A DNA stretch of 64,000 nt from Flagellimonas amoyensis (GCF_003058265.1 NZ_QBUK01000006.1:62001-126000); one strand, 5' to 3'. Positions 17,067 through 26,256 are shown, numbered from the stretch's first letter. Numbers and translations: made by a program. Notes: generated by a model from the letters alone, not told the origin.

Positions 17067-19271
17067 ATGGGCGTAAAAACGCTCCTTATCTTGTGCATTA
17101 TGATATGCACACAAGCTTCTTTTGGTCAAAACGATTCCAGCTCCACCAGTAAAATCCAGTCCATCTTTGATGACTTTATGGACTACAGGCACCAGAACAA
17201 GGTGGACAAAGCACTACAAACCCTTGATGAGGCTGCCAACATTGCGGAAAGCAACGAGGACGCCAAATTGTTGCTCGACATCTATCACCAATATGCGCGA
17301 CTGTTCCTTGAGGAAGGCGATAGGGAAACCGCACTTTTCTATTGGGACAGGGCCAACATTCTTCTTCGGGACATTTCCTATTCCTTCGGACAAGCCTTCC
17401 ACCTCTATTTGGAAGCGGCACTCCGCTTTGATGAGGGGAACAATTTCCAATCCCTGAAATTATTGGAGGAATCCAGAAAGCTCAGCAACAACAGGAACCT
17501 TGGCAACAACATCCTTCTTTTGGAGGCTTACATCTACACCAACATCACCAATTACGAGAATGCCATCAAAAACCTGAACGCGCTGATCGTGAACTCAGAT
17601 GACAAGGAGCGGGCCTACCTCGCCACCAAGGCCAACCTGCAGTTATCCAAGATCAGTGTCACCCTCAATGATCTGGACGAAGGCATCATTCACTCCAAGG
17701 CCACCTTGGAACTGGCCGAAAAGTACGGGTTTGCCAAAGAGGTGAAAAACGCCTACGAACAGCTGTCCAGCATCTATGAAAAAACGGGGCGTTATGATGA
17801 ATCGCTCTTCTATACCAAGAAACTGGAACGCATCAAGGATTCTATCTTCAACATAGAAAAGGCCAAGCTGGACCTTGTGACCGCAGACAAGATCCGTTTT
17901 GAGCACCAAATGACCGAACTGAACAAGTTGCAGGCCAAAAATGAGGAACTGAGCGAATCCAAGAACCGATCGGAGATCACCGCTATTTTGACATCGGCGT
18001 TCTTGACCATTATCTCCCTATTGGCCGTGTCCCTTTTCAGGAACAACCAGATCAAATTGAAGACGAACGATCTTCTGTACACCAAGAACAAGGAACTGGA
18101 GCTGGCCAGGGATGCCGCCGTTTCTGCCATGGAGGCCAAAACGAATTTCTTGTCCACTGTGACCCACGAGCTCCGAACACCGCTCTACGCCGTGACCGGG
18201 CTCACCCACTTGCTCTTGGAGGAAAACCCTTCGGAGCATCAAAAAGAACATTTGAAATCGCTCAAATTCTCTGGGGAATACCTATTGAACTTCATCAACG
18301 ACATCCTTCAGATCAACAAAATAGATGCGGACAAGTTGGAGCCGTTGAGCATTGAGTTCAAATTGAACAAAGTACTCACGGATGTTGTGGATTCCCTCCA
18401 ACAGAATGCCAACGAGAACAAGACCAAGTTGATTCTTGATTACGATCCCAGTATACCCCATCAGCTTCTTGGCGATCCCATCAAACTTTCACAAATATTC
18501 ATGAACCTCGTGGGCAACGCCCTTAAGTTCGCCAAAAACGGAAAGGTCGAAGTGATAGCCAAACTGCTCAGAAAAGAAGAGGACCAAGTGAAACTCTATT
18601 TTGAGGTAAGGGACAATGGCATTGGAATCTCCGATGAACAACAGAAACACATTTTTGACAGTTTTGAACAGGGCTCCATCCAGATCAATCGGGAATATGG
18701 GGGCACGGGCCTTGGCCTCACCATCGTAAAGAGTCTTTTGGGCCTATTTGGCAGCACCATCCACCTAGAAAGTGAACTGGGACATGGCAGCTCCTTCTTC
18801 TTTGAGATGGACCTAAAATGTGACAGCAAGGCCTTGGACGATCTGTCCTTTGAACTGAATCCCGAAGAATTTGATTTCAGCGGGCTACATGTTTTGGTCG
18901 TTGAGGATAACAAGATCAACCAGGTCATCACCAAAAAGATGCTCAACAAAAAGGAGATCAGCTGCGATATTGCCAACAATGGGAACGAGGCCATCGATTT
19001 GGCCAAGACCAATACCTACGATGCCATTTTGATGGACATCCATATGCCCGGCATAAGTGGTGAGGAAGCGACCCGACAGATCCGAAAGTTCAATCAGGAT
19101 ATTCCCATCATAGCGCTTACGGCCATTTCTTTGGATGATAGTTTGGAAAGTTTCTATCAGGCTGGCTGCAACGACGTGGTGACCAAACCCTTCAAGCCAG
19201 AGGTATTCTACCAAAAAATTGGGGAGAATATCTTCAAGAGCAAGATCCAAGGCTCCATTGGTTCCATCTAG
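17067..19271 (+). CDS. Hybrid sensor histidine kinase with TPR sensor region
   Basis: The ATG at 17067 is chosen, since it opens a clear signal peptide (VKTLLILCIMICTQASFGQ); a longer reading frame begins inside gapA. The 734-residue product has periplasmic TPR-like helical repeats (about 30-290), a membrane span near 305-325, a HisKA domain with the phospho-accepting His in THELRTP (near 366), an ATPase domain (GNALKFA, NGIGI, GTGLGL), and a C-terminal receiver with the phospho-acceptor Asp in ILMDIHMP (near 656). There is no DNA-binding domain, so the phosphate must be relayed elsewhere. It follows gapA by 23 bases. Confidence 0.93.
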   Translation: MGVKTLLILCIMICTQASFGQNDSSSTSKIQSIFDDFMDYRHQNKVDKALQTLDEAANIAESNEDAKLLLDIYHQYARLFLEEGDRETALFYWDRANILLRDISYSFGQAFHLYLEAALRFDEGNNFQSLKLLEESRKLSNNRNLGNNILLLEAYIYTNITNYENAIKNLNALIVNSDDKERAYLATKANLQLSKISVTLNDLDEGIIHSKATLELAEKYGFAKEVKNAYEQLSSIYEKTGRYDESLFYTKKLERIKDSIFNIEKAKLDLVTADKIRFEHQMTELNKLQAKNEELSESKNRSEITAILTSAFLTIISLLAVSLFRNNQIKLKTNDLLYTKNKELELARDAAVSAMEAKTNFLSTVTHELRTPLYAVTGLTHLLLEENPSEHQKEHLKSLKFSGEYLLNFINDILQINKIDADKLEPLSIEFKLNKVLTDVVDSLQQNANENKTKLILDYDPSIPHQLLGDPIKLSQIFMNLVGNALKFAKNGKVEVIAKLLRKEEDQVKLYFEVRDNGIGISDEQQKHIFDSFEQGSIQINREYGGTGLGLTIVKSLLGLFGSTIHLESELGHGSSFFFEMDLKCDSKALDDLSFELNPEEFDFSGLHVLVVEDNKINQVITKKMLNKKEISCDIANNGNEAIDLAKTNTYDAILMDIHMPGISGEEATRQIRKFNQDIPIIALTAISLDDSLESFYQAGCNDVVTKPFKPEVFYQKIGENIFKSKIQGSIGSI

Positions 19272-20266
19272 ACCACTTTTTTAATCATCTTTTCCAGCGT
19301 GGCCGCATCCGCAGCATCAAAGCGGTGGGCTATCTGTATATAAAAAAGATGTTCCAACCGGCCTTCCAATCGCACGAAATCCTTTTCCGTGGTCAACACC
19401 ACTTCATGGTCTTTGAACTGTTCAATTTCCTTATCCGTAAAATGATGGTGATCGCCATACTCAAAATGTTCAAATTGGATGCCCAAATTGGTCAAATGCT
19501 CCACCAAAGGTCCTGGAGAGGCAATTCCGGTCACCAAGGCAACCTGTTTCCCCTTCAGTTGCGACAGTTCCATTTTTTGTTGACCTCCATCGGTCACCTC
19601 GTTATGATATTCCAAAGTGGCAAAGAGCACTTGCTGTTCGGCACTGGCCCTCAACCTTCGCGTTATTTGCTCCCGTTCGGTACTGGATAGCGTTGCGGGA
19701 CACTTGGTCACAATGATGACATCCGCCCTTCGAGCTTCCTTTTTGGCATCCCTCAAATCGCCCGTGGGCAAATACCAATCATCCACAAAGAGGGCACTGT
19801 GCATGGTAAGAAGGATGGAAAACGCAGGTTTCACCCGCCTGTGCTGAAAGGCATCGTCCAAAATGATCACTTCAGGTTTTACGAACTCTTCCAGTTGGGC
19901 AATGCCGTTTCGCCTGTCCGCATCCACGGCGACGGCCACTTCCGGGAACTTCTTTTTTAATTGGTAGGGCTCGTCCCCAAGGTCCAGAACCCCAGTGTGG
20001 GGCATGGCCAATACAAATCCTTTGGACTTTCTTTTGTATCCCCTGCTCAGCACGGCCACCCTTCGGCCCTGCAACATCCGGATCAGGTATTCTGTCATCG
20101 GGGTCTTGCCTGTGCCACCAACACTTAGGTTGCCCACACAAATGGTGGGCGTTCCATAGGAAACGGAAGTGAATGCCCCCACATCATAGAGTGTATTTCT
20201 TAGATGGACCACCAAGGCATAAATCAAGGAAAACGGGAATGCTATTTTACGGAGCAATTGCTGCAT
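19268..20266 (-). CDS. lpxK: Tetraacyldisaccharide 4'-kinase
   Basis: Phosphorylates the 4' position of the lipid A disaccharide at the inner membrane. 332 residues, with an N-terminal membrane-associated helix and the P-loop [13 protein letters not shown] near residue 45, DDAFQHR, and the usual length. The stop overlaps the end of the histidine kinase gene by 4 bases (convergent). It is divergent from the Nif3-like gene, with 47 bases between the starts. Confidence 0.95.
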   Translation of the reverse strand: MQQLLRKIAFPFSLIYALVVHLRNTLYDVGAFTSVSYGTPTICVGNLSVGGTGKTPMTEYLIRMLQGRRVAVLSRGYKRKSKGFVLAMPHTGVLDLGDEPYQLKKKFPEVAVAVDADRRNGIAQLEEFVKPEVIILDDAFQHRRVKPAFSILLTMHSALFVDDWYLPTGDLRDAKKEARRADVIIVTKCPATLSSTEREQITRRLRASAEQQVLFATLEYHNEVTDGGQQKMELSQLKGKQVALVTGIASPGPLVEHLTNLGIQFEHFEYGDHHHFTDKEIEQFKDHEVVLTTEKDFVRLEGRLEHLFYIQIAHRFDAADAATLEKMIKKVV

Positions 20267-20313
20267 TGAACGAAAATATAATATTTTATCTTTAGGCGTT
20301 TAAGAATTTTAAA

Positions 20314-21408
20314 ATGACCGTACAGGACATCACAAAAATACTGGAAGAGCTCGCTCCCTTGGCACATGCCGAGGATTTTGACAACGTGGGACTATTAGTA
20401 GGAAACCCGAACATGTCCGTGAAGGGCGTTTTGGTGACCTTGGACACGCTTGAAAATGTGGTGGACGAAGCCATCGAGAGGGAACACAACATGATCGTGA
20501 GCTTCCACCCCATCATCTTCGGGGGGCTAAAAAAACTTACCGGGAGCACTTATGTGGAACGGGTGGTGATAAAGGCCATTGCCCACAACATAGCCATCTA
20601 CAGCATGCACACCGCCCTGGACAACAGCATCATGGGGGTGAATGCAAAAATCTGCGAGGTTTTGGACATCAAAAATCCAAAAATCCTTATCCCCAGAAAA
20701 GGTGCCATAAAAAAACTGACCACTTATGCCCCTTTGCAAGATGCAGAAAAGGTGAAAGAGGCCCTTTTTGCCGTTGGAGCGGGCGAAATCGGCAAATACA
20801 GCAACTGCAGTTATAGTCTGGAAGGTACGGGAAGTTTTAAAGCGGGCAACAATGCGAACCCGGCCGTGGGAAAGATCGGGGAGATCCATTTTGAAAAAGA
20901 GACGCAGATCAATGTGATCTACACCTTTGAAAAGGAAAAGAAAATATTGGAGGCCCTTTTTGCGGCCCATCCCTATGAAGAAGTGGCGCACGAAGTGGTC
21001 ACTTTGGAAAACACCAACCAGGACATGGGCATGGGCATGGTCGGGACTTTGGAAAAAGAAATGGACGAAAGGGCATTTTTACTGTGGGTCAAAGAGCGGA
21101 TGGGGGCAACTGTGGTGAGGCACTCGCGGCTATTGGAAAAAAAGGTCAGAAAGGTGGCCGTTCTGGGGGGCAGTGGTGCCTTTGCGATAGCTGCGGCCAA
21201 GCGTTCCGGGGCCGATGTTTTCATTACCTCGGACATTAAATACCACCAGTTTTTTGAAGCCGAGGACCAAATCGTCATCGCCGATATTGGGCACTTTGAA
21301 ACTGAGCAGTTTACAAAAGATTTATTGGTTGATCATCTTACAAAAAAAATTCCTAATTTTGCAGTCGCTTTATCAGAGAGTATTACGAATCCCATCAAGT
21401 ATCTATAA
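20314..21408 (+). CDS. Nif3-like dinuclear metal centre protein (GTP cyclohydrolase 1 type 2 homologue)
   Basis: 364 residues with the Nif3 metal ligands: HPIIF (near 68), the MHTALD stretch (near 102) and, at the C-terminus, a DIGHFETE segment. The middle insert (about 130-240), with AAHPYEEVAHEVV, is the PII-like domain found in longer members. The biochemical role is not settled; the family binds two metal ions and forms a toroid. It is followed after 5 bases by the coiled-coil protein gene, an arrangement common in this group. Confidence 0.92.
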   Translation: MTVQDITKILEELAPLAHAEDFDNVGLLVGNPNMSVKGVLVTLDTLENVVDEAIEREHNMIVSFHPIIFGGLKKLTGSTYVERVVIKAIAHNIAIYSMHTALDNSIMGVNAKICEVLDIKNPKILIPRKGAIKKLTTYAPLQDAEKVKEALFAVGAGEIGKYSNCSYSLEGTGSFKAGNNANPAVGKIGEIHFEKETQINVIYTFEKEKKILEALFAAHPYEEVAHEVVTLENTNQDMGMGMVGTLEKEMDERAFLLWVKERMGATVVRHSRLLEKKVRKVAVLGGSGAFAIAAAKRSGADVFITSDIKYHQFFEAEDQIVIADIGHFETEQFTKDLLVDHLTKKIPNFAVALSESITNPIKYL

Positions 21409-21413
21409 ATTAT

Positions 21414-22193
21414 ATGGCGAACAAGAAAGAAAGCACCGTGGAGGAAAAATTGAGAGCTCTGTACGATTTGCAGCTCATCGATTCCAGGGTTGATGAAATA
21501 CGCAACATTAGGGGCGAACTGCCTTTGGAAGTACAGGATCTGGAAGATGAGGTCCATGGCCTTAAGACCAGGTTGGACAAGTTGAAGACCGATCTTGAGA
21601 CCATCAATTTTGAGATCACTGCCAAGAAAAACCTTATCGATGAGTCCAAGACACTCATCAAAAAATACAACGAACAGCAAAAGAACGTCAGGAATAGCCG
21701 TGAGTTCAATTCGTTGACCAAGGAAGTGGAGTTCCAAGAACTGGAAATCCAATTGGCCGAAAAGAACATCAAGGAGTTCAAGGCGCAGATTGAGCAGAAA
21801 AAAGAGGTGATTGCCCAGACCAAGGACAAACTGACCGAGCGCGAGGGACACCTTAAGCATAAAAAAGGGGAATTGGACGCTATTTTGGCCGAGACCGAAA
21901 AAGAGGAGAAAGCCCTTTTGAAAAAATCAGAGGAATACGAGGACAAGATCGAGGACAGATTGGTGCAAGCCTACAAAAGAATCCGTCACAATGTGAAAAA
22001 CGGTCTTGCCGTGGTTGCCGTGGAGCGTGGAGCCTCAGGAGGTTCTTTCTTCACTATCCCACCACAGGTACAGGTAGAGATCGCTTCCCGCAAGAAGATC
22101 ATCACCGACGAGCACAGTGGCAGGATTTTGGTAGACCCGCTTTTGGCCGAGGAAGAACAGGAAAAAATGCAAGAGCTTTTCGCTAAGTTCTGA
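21414..22193 (+). CDS. Coiled-coil protein related to C4-type zinc ribbon proteins, cysteines lost
   Basis: 259 residues: a long charged coiled coil (about 10-185), then the C-terminal region that in relatives is a zinc ribbon with two cysteine pairs. Here the pairs read ASGGS (near 206) and DEHSG (near 232), so all four cysteines are gone while the surrounding residues (FFTIPPQ, GRILVD) are kept. The fold may persist without zinc. It lies 5 bases after the Nif3-like gene and ends at a strong terminator. The role of the family is poorly defined. Confidence 0.85.
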   Translation: MANKKESTVEEKLRALYDLQLIDSRVDEIRNIRGELPLEVQDLEDEVHGLKTRLDKLKTDLETINFEITAKKNLIDESKTLIKKYNEQQKNVRNSREFNSLTKEVEFQELEIQLAEKNIKEFKAQIEQKKEVIAQTKDKLTEREGHLKHKKGELDAILAETEKEEKALLKKSEEYEDKIEDRLVQAYKRIRHNVKNGLAVVAVERGASGGSFFTIPPQVQVEIASRKKIITDEHSGRILVDPLLAEEEQEKMQELFAKF

Positions 22194-22212
22194 TTGCATT
22201 CCACCAGATAGT

Positions 22213-22241
22213 AAAAAAGCCACCCTTTGGGTGGCTTTTTT
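22213..22241. terminator. Terminator between convergent genes
   Basis: Stem formed by 22214-22225 and 22229-22240 (GC-rich core gccaccc/gggtggc) with A-run and T-run on either side, so it can act in both directions: for the coiled-coil protein gene and for kmo, which ends at 22259. Confidence 0.88.
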
Positions 22242-22258
22242 GTTGGTTTATATTTGCT

Positions 22259-23608
22259 TTATTCCTCCGTCAACAGTTCCAATATCCTGTCCTCCACTTC
22301 CTGGGAATCCCATTTTTCTTCGATATGGGGCATTCGCATCACTTCTTTCATGATCTTTTCCTGCTGGTCCCCAATGGCCAATGCCTCCGCATAAGGTCTT
22401 TCGGAAAACGTGACCCTACTGTAGACCGGCACCCACTTTTCAGGATGTTTGGTCGCAAAATGCTTCTCTATCTTCTTTTGCAAAAGAAACCTGAGATCGG
22501 CCGTTTTACTGCTCATCTCCACAAAATTTCTGTAACTGAGCTCCGCAATGGCATCCGCGTTGGGCTTGCGTTCTTTTTGAAAGGTTGAAAAAATGGTGTC
22601 CCAATCGTCCCCATGGGCATCCATCAACTTATCGAGCATATAAATATCCTCAAAACCTGCATTCATGCCCTGCCCATAAAAGGGTACAATGGCATGGGCG
22701 GAATCCCCGATCAGGGCCACTTTGTTCCAATAGGTCCACGGATAGCACTTCATGGTGACCATGGCACTTGTGGGGTTATTGAAAAAATCTTTGGTCAAAT
22801 CCTCGATATCCTTTCGCACATTGGGAAAATATTCCTTGAAAAATGCGCGCGCATCATCTTCCGTTGCAATGCTCTCGAAAGACACCTTTCCTTCAAAAGG
22901 CAAAAAGAGGGTACAGGTGAAACTGCCATCCACATTGGGCATGGCGATGAGCATAAACTGGCCCCTCGGCCATATGTGAAAAGAGTTTTTGTCCAATTTA
23001 TGGGTGCCATCCTCATTGGCCGGAATGGTAAGTTCCTTGTAGCCCACATCTATAAAATCTTGGGAATAATCGAACCTGCTCTGTCGTTGCATCTTATGCC
23101 TGACCCTTGAGAATGCCCCATCGCAGCCGAACACAAGATCGTACTGATATTCCTTCCACTCCCCTTTTTCGGTTTCGCCCGTATACAATCGCGCTGTGGG
23201 AAGGTCAATGTCCCATACTTTCTCATTGAAGCGGAACTCAGTACCTTCCTCTTCCGCCAAATCAATCATTCGCTTGTTCAGGATACCTCGGGAAATGGAC
23301 CAAATGGCCTCCCCTTCCTTTCCATATTTCTGAAAATACACCGGTTTGTCGTTCACGTGCATGGCACGCTTGTCCAAAGGAATGGCTATTTCCTTGATCT
23401 TTGCCTCAAGACCTACTTTTTGGAGGGAGCGCCATCCCCTGTTGCTCATGGCCAGGTTGATGGATCGACCCGAAAATTTAATGGTCCTGATATCGGGCCT
23501 CCTGTCAAAAACCGTGACAGTGTGTCCTTTTTTTCGAAGATAAATTGCCAAGAGCGAGCCCACCAATCCGGAACCGATGATGGCGATATTTTTGGGAGTC
23601 TGTGCCAT
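22259..23608 (-). CDS. kmo: Kynurenine 3-monooxygenase
   Basis: FAD-dependent hydroxylase that turns kynurenine into 3-hydroxykynurenine in tryptophan breakdown. The 449-residue protein begins with the FAD dinucleotide fold IGSGLVGSLLA and VFDRRPD, has the second FAD motif ALIGDSAHAIVPFYGQGMNAG (in parts: GDSAHA, GQGMNAGFED), and matches the family length. kynU lies about 9 kb away on the same strand, and the two genes have near-identical -7 boxes, which suggests common control. Confidence 0.94.
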   Translation of the reverse strand: MAQTPKNIAIIGSGLVGSLLAIYLRKKGHTVTVFDRRPDIRTIKFSGRSINLAMSNRGWRSLQKVGLEAKIKEIAIPLDKRAMHVNDKPVYFQKYGKEGEAIWSISRGILNKRMIDLAEEEGTEFRFNEKVWDIDLPTARLYTGETEKGEWKEYQYDLVFGCDGAFSRVRHKMQRQSRFDYSQDFIDVGYKELTIPANEDGTHKLDKNSFHIWPRGQFMLIAMPNVDGSFTCTLFLPFEGKVSFESIATEDDARAFFKEYFPNVRKDIEDLTKDFFNNPTSAMVTMKCYPWTYWNKVALIGDSAHAIVPFYGQGMNAGFEDIYMLDKLMDAHGDDWDTIFSTFQKERKPNADAIAELSYRNFVEMSSKTADLRFLLQKKIEKHFATKHPEKWVPVYSRVTFSERPYAEALAIGDQQEKIMKEVMRMPHIEEKWDSQEVEDRILELLTEE

Positions 23609-23641
23609 AAATGCCCAACCGGGCCAATTCTAGTTAAACTT

Positions 23642-23649
23642 CAAAAATA
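23642..23649 (-). promoter_or_regulatory. Candidate -7 element for kmo
   Basis: CAAAAATA on plus, TATTTTTG on minus; exact match to TAnnTTTG, 33 bases before the kmo start. The flanking bases (ttCAAAAATACG) are the same as those before kynU. Confidence 0.5.
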
Positions 23650-23821
23650 CGGATTTTTCGCTTGTGTCCCCTGTTCCTGTGGGATTATCAGGGTCCGTAA
23701 AAGAAAGATGGAACCCACCATGGTCCATGTTTAAGAATTTTTAACAGTACCCTGGAAATCCCTTTGTGCGAATGCTGCCGTATATATAACAAATATCCCG
23801 CTTCGGCGTCCATATATATGA

Positions 23822-23857
23822 AAAAAGTCCTTCTCAAAAATTTGCGAAGGACTTTTT
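23822..23857 (-). terminator. Terminator after the clpP paralogue
   Basis: 12-bp perfect stem, 23822-23833 with 23846-23857, 12-base loop, T-run on the minus strand. It lies 22 bases beyond the clpP stop. Confidence 0.85.
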
Positions 23858-23878
23858 CCCTTTTAGGGTATTTGGTTT

Positions 23879-24427
23879 TTATTCCAGGATCCCGTCCACG
23901 ATGCCATACTCCACGGATTCTTCGGCGCCCATCCAGTAATCGCGGTCAAAATCCTTCATGACCTTTTCGAAAGACTGTCCACAGTTGTCTGCCAAGATAC
24001 GGGCTCCCAGTTCCTTGGTCTTGATGATCTCCTTGGCCTGAATCTCGATGTTCGAGGCCTGACCTCTTGCACCACCACTAGGTTGGTGGATCATCACGCG
24101 TGCATGGGGCTGGATGAACCTTCTCCCCTTTTCGCCCACGGACAAAAGAATGGACCCCATGGAGGCCGCCAGTCCACTACAAACGGTGGAAACCGGGCTT
24201 TTGATCTGCTTGATGGTGTCATAAATGGCGAAGCCAGAGGTCACATAACCTCCTGGACTGTTGATGATCAATTGGATCTCCTTATGGTTTTGAAGATCCA
24301 AGTAGAGCAAACGGTCTATGACGTGCTTGGCAGAATCATCGTCCACTTGGCCCCACAAAAATATCTTGCGCTCATCGAGCAACTTTTCTTGGATCAATTC
24401 CTGAACCTTTCCTTTTTTTGAACTCAT
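23879..24427 (-). CDS. clpP: ClpP-family serine protease (short paralogue)
   Basis: 182 residues, shorter than the roughly 195-225 of housekeeping ClpP. The triad is complete: Ser in GLAASMGS (near 93), His in RVMIHQPSGG (near 118) and Asp in DFDRDYWM (near 167). The N-terminus is a short charged stretch (SSKKGKVQ) without a propeptide. It is probably one of two ClpP proteins in this genome, able to form a mixed barrel with ClpX or ClpA, but no trigger factor or clpX gene is next to it. It has its own promoter-like box and terminator, so it is a single-gene unit. Confidence 0.88.
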   Translation of the reverse strand: MSSKKGKVQELIQEKLLDERKIFLWGQVDDDSAKHVIDRLLYLDLQNHKEIQLIINSPGGYVTSGFAIYDTIKQIKSPVSTVCSGLAASMGSILLSVGEKGRRFIQPHARVMIHQPSGGARGQASNIEIQAKEIIKTKELGARILADNCGQSFEKVMKDFDRDYWMGAEESVEYGIVDGILE

Positions 24428-24447
24428 TTTCTAATTGTTGTGAACCT

Positions 24448-24455
24448 CAAAAATA
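24448..24455 (-). promoter_or_regulatory. Candidate -7 element for clpP
   Basis: CAAAAATA on plus (TATTTTTG on minus) stands 20 bases before the clpP start. Confidence 0.45.
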
Positions 24456-24502
24456 ATCAAATTCCAAGGAAATCTTGTCACTGGTTGGCCACAATGGTCG
24501 GT

Positions 24503-25330
24503 TTAAGGGCGTATCTCCACTTTTTGGGACACCACATCCTTTATCGGGATCACAAACTTGCCCCTTTGGGTGACCAAGGTGAGGCTATTGTTGTCAATGG
24601 ATTCTATGGTGCCCTCTTCGCCCCCGATCACAATGGTGTCCCCTATCGCAAAGGTTTTTCGGGTATAGAAGGACCTCAGGATGTCCGCAATGATCTCTCT
24701 GGAACCGAGACCTACCCCCAGCGCAAAGGCCAAAAGGAAGGAACCCATGATCATGGTAATGTTGTTGGTGATGATGGTGGTGTCCACCCCCGCTTGGTTG
24801 AGTGCGGTAACGGACATAAAGATGACAATGACGTAGAACATAAGGTTGCTCACCAGATGACTGCCCCCGAACTCCAGGGAATCGAACAACCGCTTCACTG
24901 TATTCTTCACAAAGTTGCCGATGTAGAACCCGATCATCAACAATGCCAAAGCACTGAAGAAACGGGGCAGGTAGTGCAGCAGGTTCCCTATCTCCACCGA
25001 AATGATCTGCCAATCGAGGATATCTGCGGCCACGATCAAAAAGACGAGGATCAGGAGCCATTTCACGAAGCCCAGTATAATTTTGGACACATCGATAGTG
25101 AAATTGCCCTTGCTGGCCACATCCATACCATTTATTCTATCGTTCAGCAGCTCCACTTTGGCCAGTTTTAAGACACGTCCCAATACGAACAGGGCGATCT
25201 TGATGACCAACCATCCCAAGAGCATGATCACAATGGCCCCGATGATCTTCGGAAATACCATTGCCACTTCCCTTCCCATCGTCGAAAGGGAATCAAAGGT
25301 GATGTTCTTCCAATTGTTGATTGTTTCCAT
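24503..25330 (-). CDS. Mechanosensitive ion channel of the MscS family
   Basis: 275 residues with three hydrophobic segments (about 25-50, 70-95, 105-125), a pore-lining helix rich in Gly and Ala (LLAFALGVGLGSREI near 195) and the beta domain IGDTIVIGGEEGTIESI that follows it. It protects the cell against osmotic down-shock. Compared with minimal MscS, the N-terminal membrane part is slightly different and the C-terminal cytoplasmic cage is short. It lies downstream of a sigma factor gene and a 62-residue protein on the same strand, with only 37 bases to the latter. Confidence 0.9.
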   Translation of the reverse strand: METINNWKNITFDSLSTMGREVAMVFPKIIGAIVIMLLGWLVIKIALFVLGRVLKLAKVELLNDRINGMDVASKGNFTIDVSKIILGFVKWLLILVFLIVAADILDWQIISVEIGNLLHYLPRFFSALALLMIGFYIGNFVKNTVKRLFDSLEFGGSHLVSNLMFYVIVIFMSVTALNQAGVDTTIITNNITMIMGSFLLAFALGVGLGSREIIADILRSFYTRKTFAIGDTIVIGGEEGTIESIDNNSLTLVTQRGKFVIPIKDVVSQKVEIRP

Positions 25331-25367
25331 AGTTGTTGTTTATTTATATAGTGTAGTTGTTAGGTTC

Positions 25368-25556
25368 TCAGTTATCGCCCAGTGTTTTGAAGAGCTTTCG
25401 CAGGGCACTTCCCAAATTGATGGAAAACAAGGAGGCCATGTCCATGATCAGCTTTGCTGCGGCAATGTCGTTCATGACCTTTTTTCTCATTTCGGGCGGG
25501 GCCTCCCTGAGTGAGGCCTCCAACTCCTTGAACGGGTTTTTGTTTTGCTCTACCAT
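25368..25556 (-). CDS. Small conserved protein next to the sigma factor gene
   Basis: 62 residues, no signal peptide and no membrane span. It contains an amphipathic helix (LREAPPEMRKKVMNDIAAAK) followed by a more hydrophobic part (LIMDMASLFSINLGS). Its ATG starts on the base directly after the sigma factor stop codon, so translation is coupled. I do not recognise a named family. By position it could modulate the sigma factor, like small anti-sigma proteins (inference), but nothing in the sequence proves this. Confidence 0.65.
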   Translation of the reverse strand: MVEQNKNPFKELEASLREAPPEMRKKVMNDIAAAKLIMDMASLFSINLGSALRKLFKTLGDN

Positions 25557-26186
25557 CTATTCCTGGGTATTGTAGATTTCCACTAATCTTTCCTTTGCCC
25601 TTTTCAACCGCATCTTCACGGCGCTCTCGCCCAGATCCAACAGGTCCACAAGGTCTTTGATGCTGGCCCCGTCCTGGTATTTCAACAGCAATAGGGACTT
25701 ATCCTCGGCAGAGATCATCTCCAGGGCCTTTTTCAGCCTGTCCGCCTTCATCTCGTACAAGCTCTCATCCGGCACATCTTCCGTTAGCTTATACTCGGTC
25801 TCTTCGACAAGAACGGATTTGTCGCGCATTTTCCGTTGCTTGTTCCGATTGATATAGTTGACACAAAAATTATAGGTAAAAGAATACAGCCAAGTAGAGA
25901 ACTTGGATTTCCCCTTGAAGGTCCGCAACTTAATGAACAGTTGCAGGAAAACGTCCTGGGTCAGGTCCTGGGCTTCGTCATCAGATTTCGCAAATCCATA
26001 GCATTTGTTGTAGACCATCTTGGCATAACGGTCATACAACTTACCGAACAACATAGGGTCGTTGCTTGCAACAATCTGTTCCACTAATTCCTCATCCGAC
26101 AGATGGGCATAAAGGTCGTCTGCTTCCAAAAGCGTTTTGTCGGGGTTACTTATGACGATTAGAAACAGTTTTTTAAAAAAAGTCAC
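25557..26186 (-). CDS. Sigma-70 family (ECF) RNA polymerase sigma factor
   Basis: 209 residues. Region 2 covers about 50-120 (DDEAQDLTQDVFLQLF, FSTWLYSFTYNFCVNYI) and region 4 about 150-200 (GASIKDLVDLLDLGESAVKMR). The N-terminal 35 residues extend beyond the usual start of region 2; the ATG is kept because the upstream -7 box lies 41 bases ahead. It is the first gene of a unit with the 62-residue protein and the MscS channel, hinting at an envelope or osmotic stress response (inference). Confidence 0.9.
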   Translation of the reverse strand: MTFFKKLFLIVISNPDKTLLEADDLYAHLSDEELVEQIVASNDPMLFGKLYDRYAKMVYNKCYGFAKSDDEAQDLTQDVFLQLFIKLRTFKGKSKFSTWLYSFTYNFCVNYINRNKQRKMRDKSVLVEETEYKLTEDVPDESLYEMKADRLKKALEMISAEDKSLLLLKYQDGASIKDLVDLLDLGESAVKMRLKRAKERLVEIYNTQE

Positions 26187-26227
26187 TCCAGGGTCGAATT
26201 AATTTTGCCGTCCTTCAAAAAGGGGCG

Positions 26228-26235
26228 CAAAAATA
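26228..26235 (-). promoter_or_regulatory. Candidate -7 element for the sigma factor operon
   Basis: CAAAAATA on plus, TATTTTTG on minus, 41 bases before the sigma factor start. It sits back to back with the divergent box at 26249. Confidence 0.45.
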
Positions 26236-26248
26236 GGGGAATTTCAGG

Positions 26249-26256
26249 TATATTTG
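26249..26256 (+). promoter_or_regulatory. Candidate -7 element for the lipoprotein gene (TATATTTG)
   Basis: Exact TAnnTTTG, 14 bases before the ATG at 26271. Confidence 0.45.
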
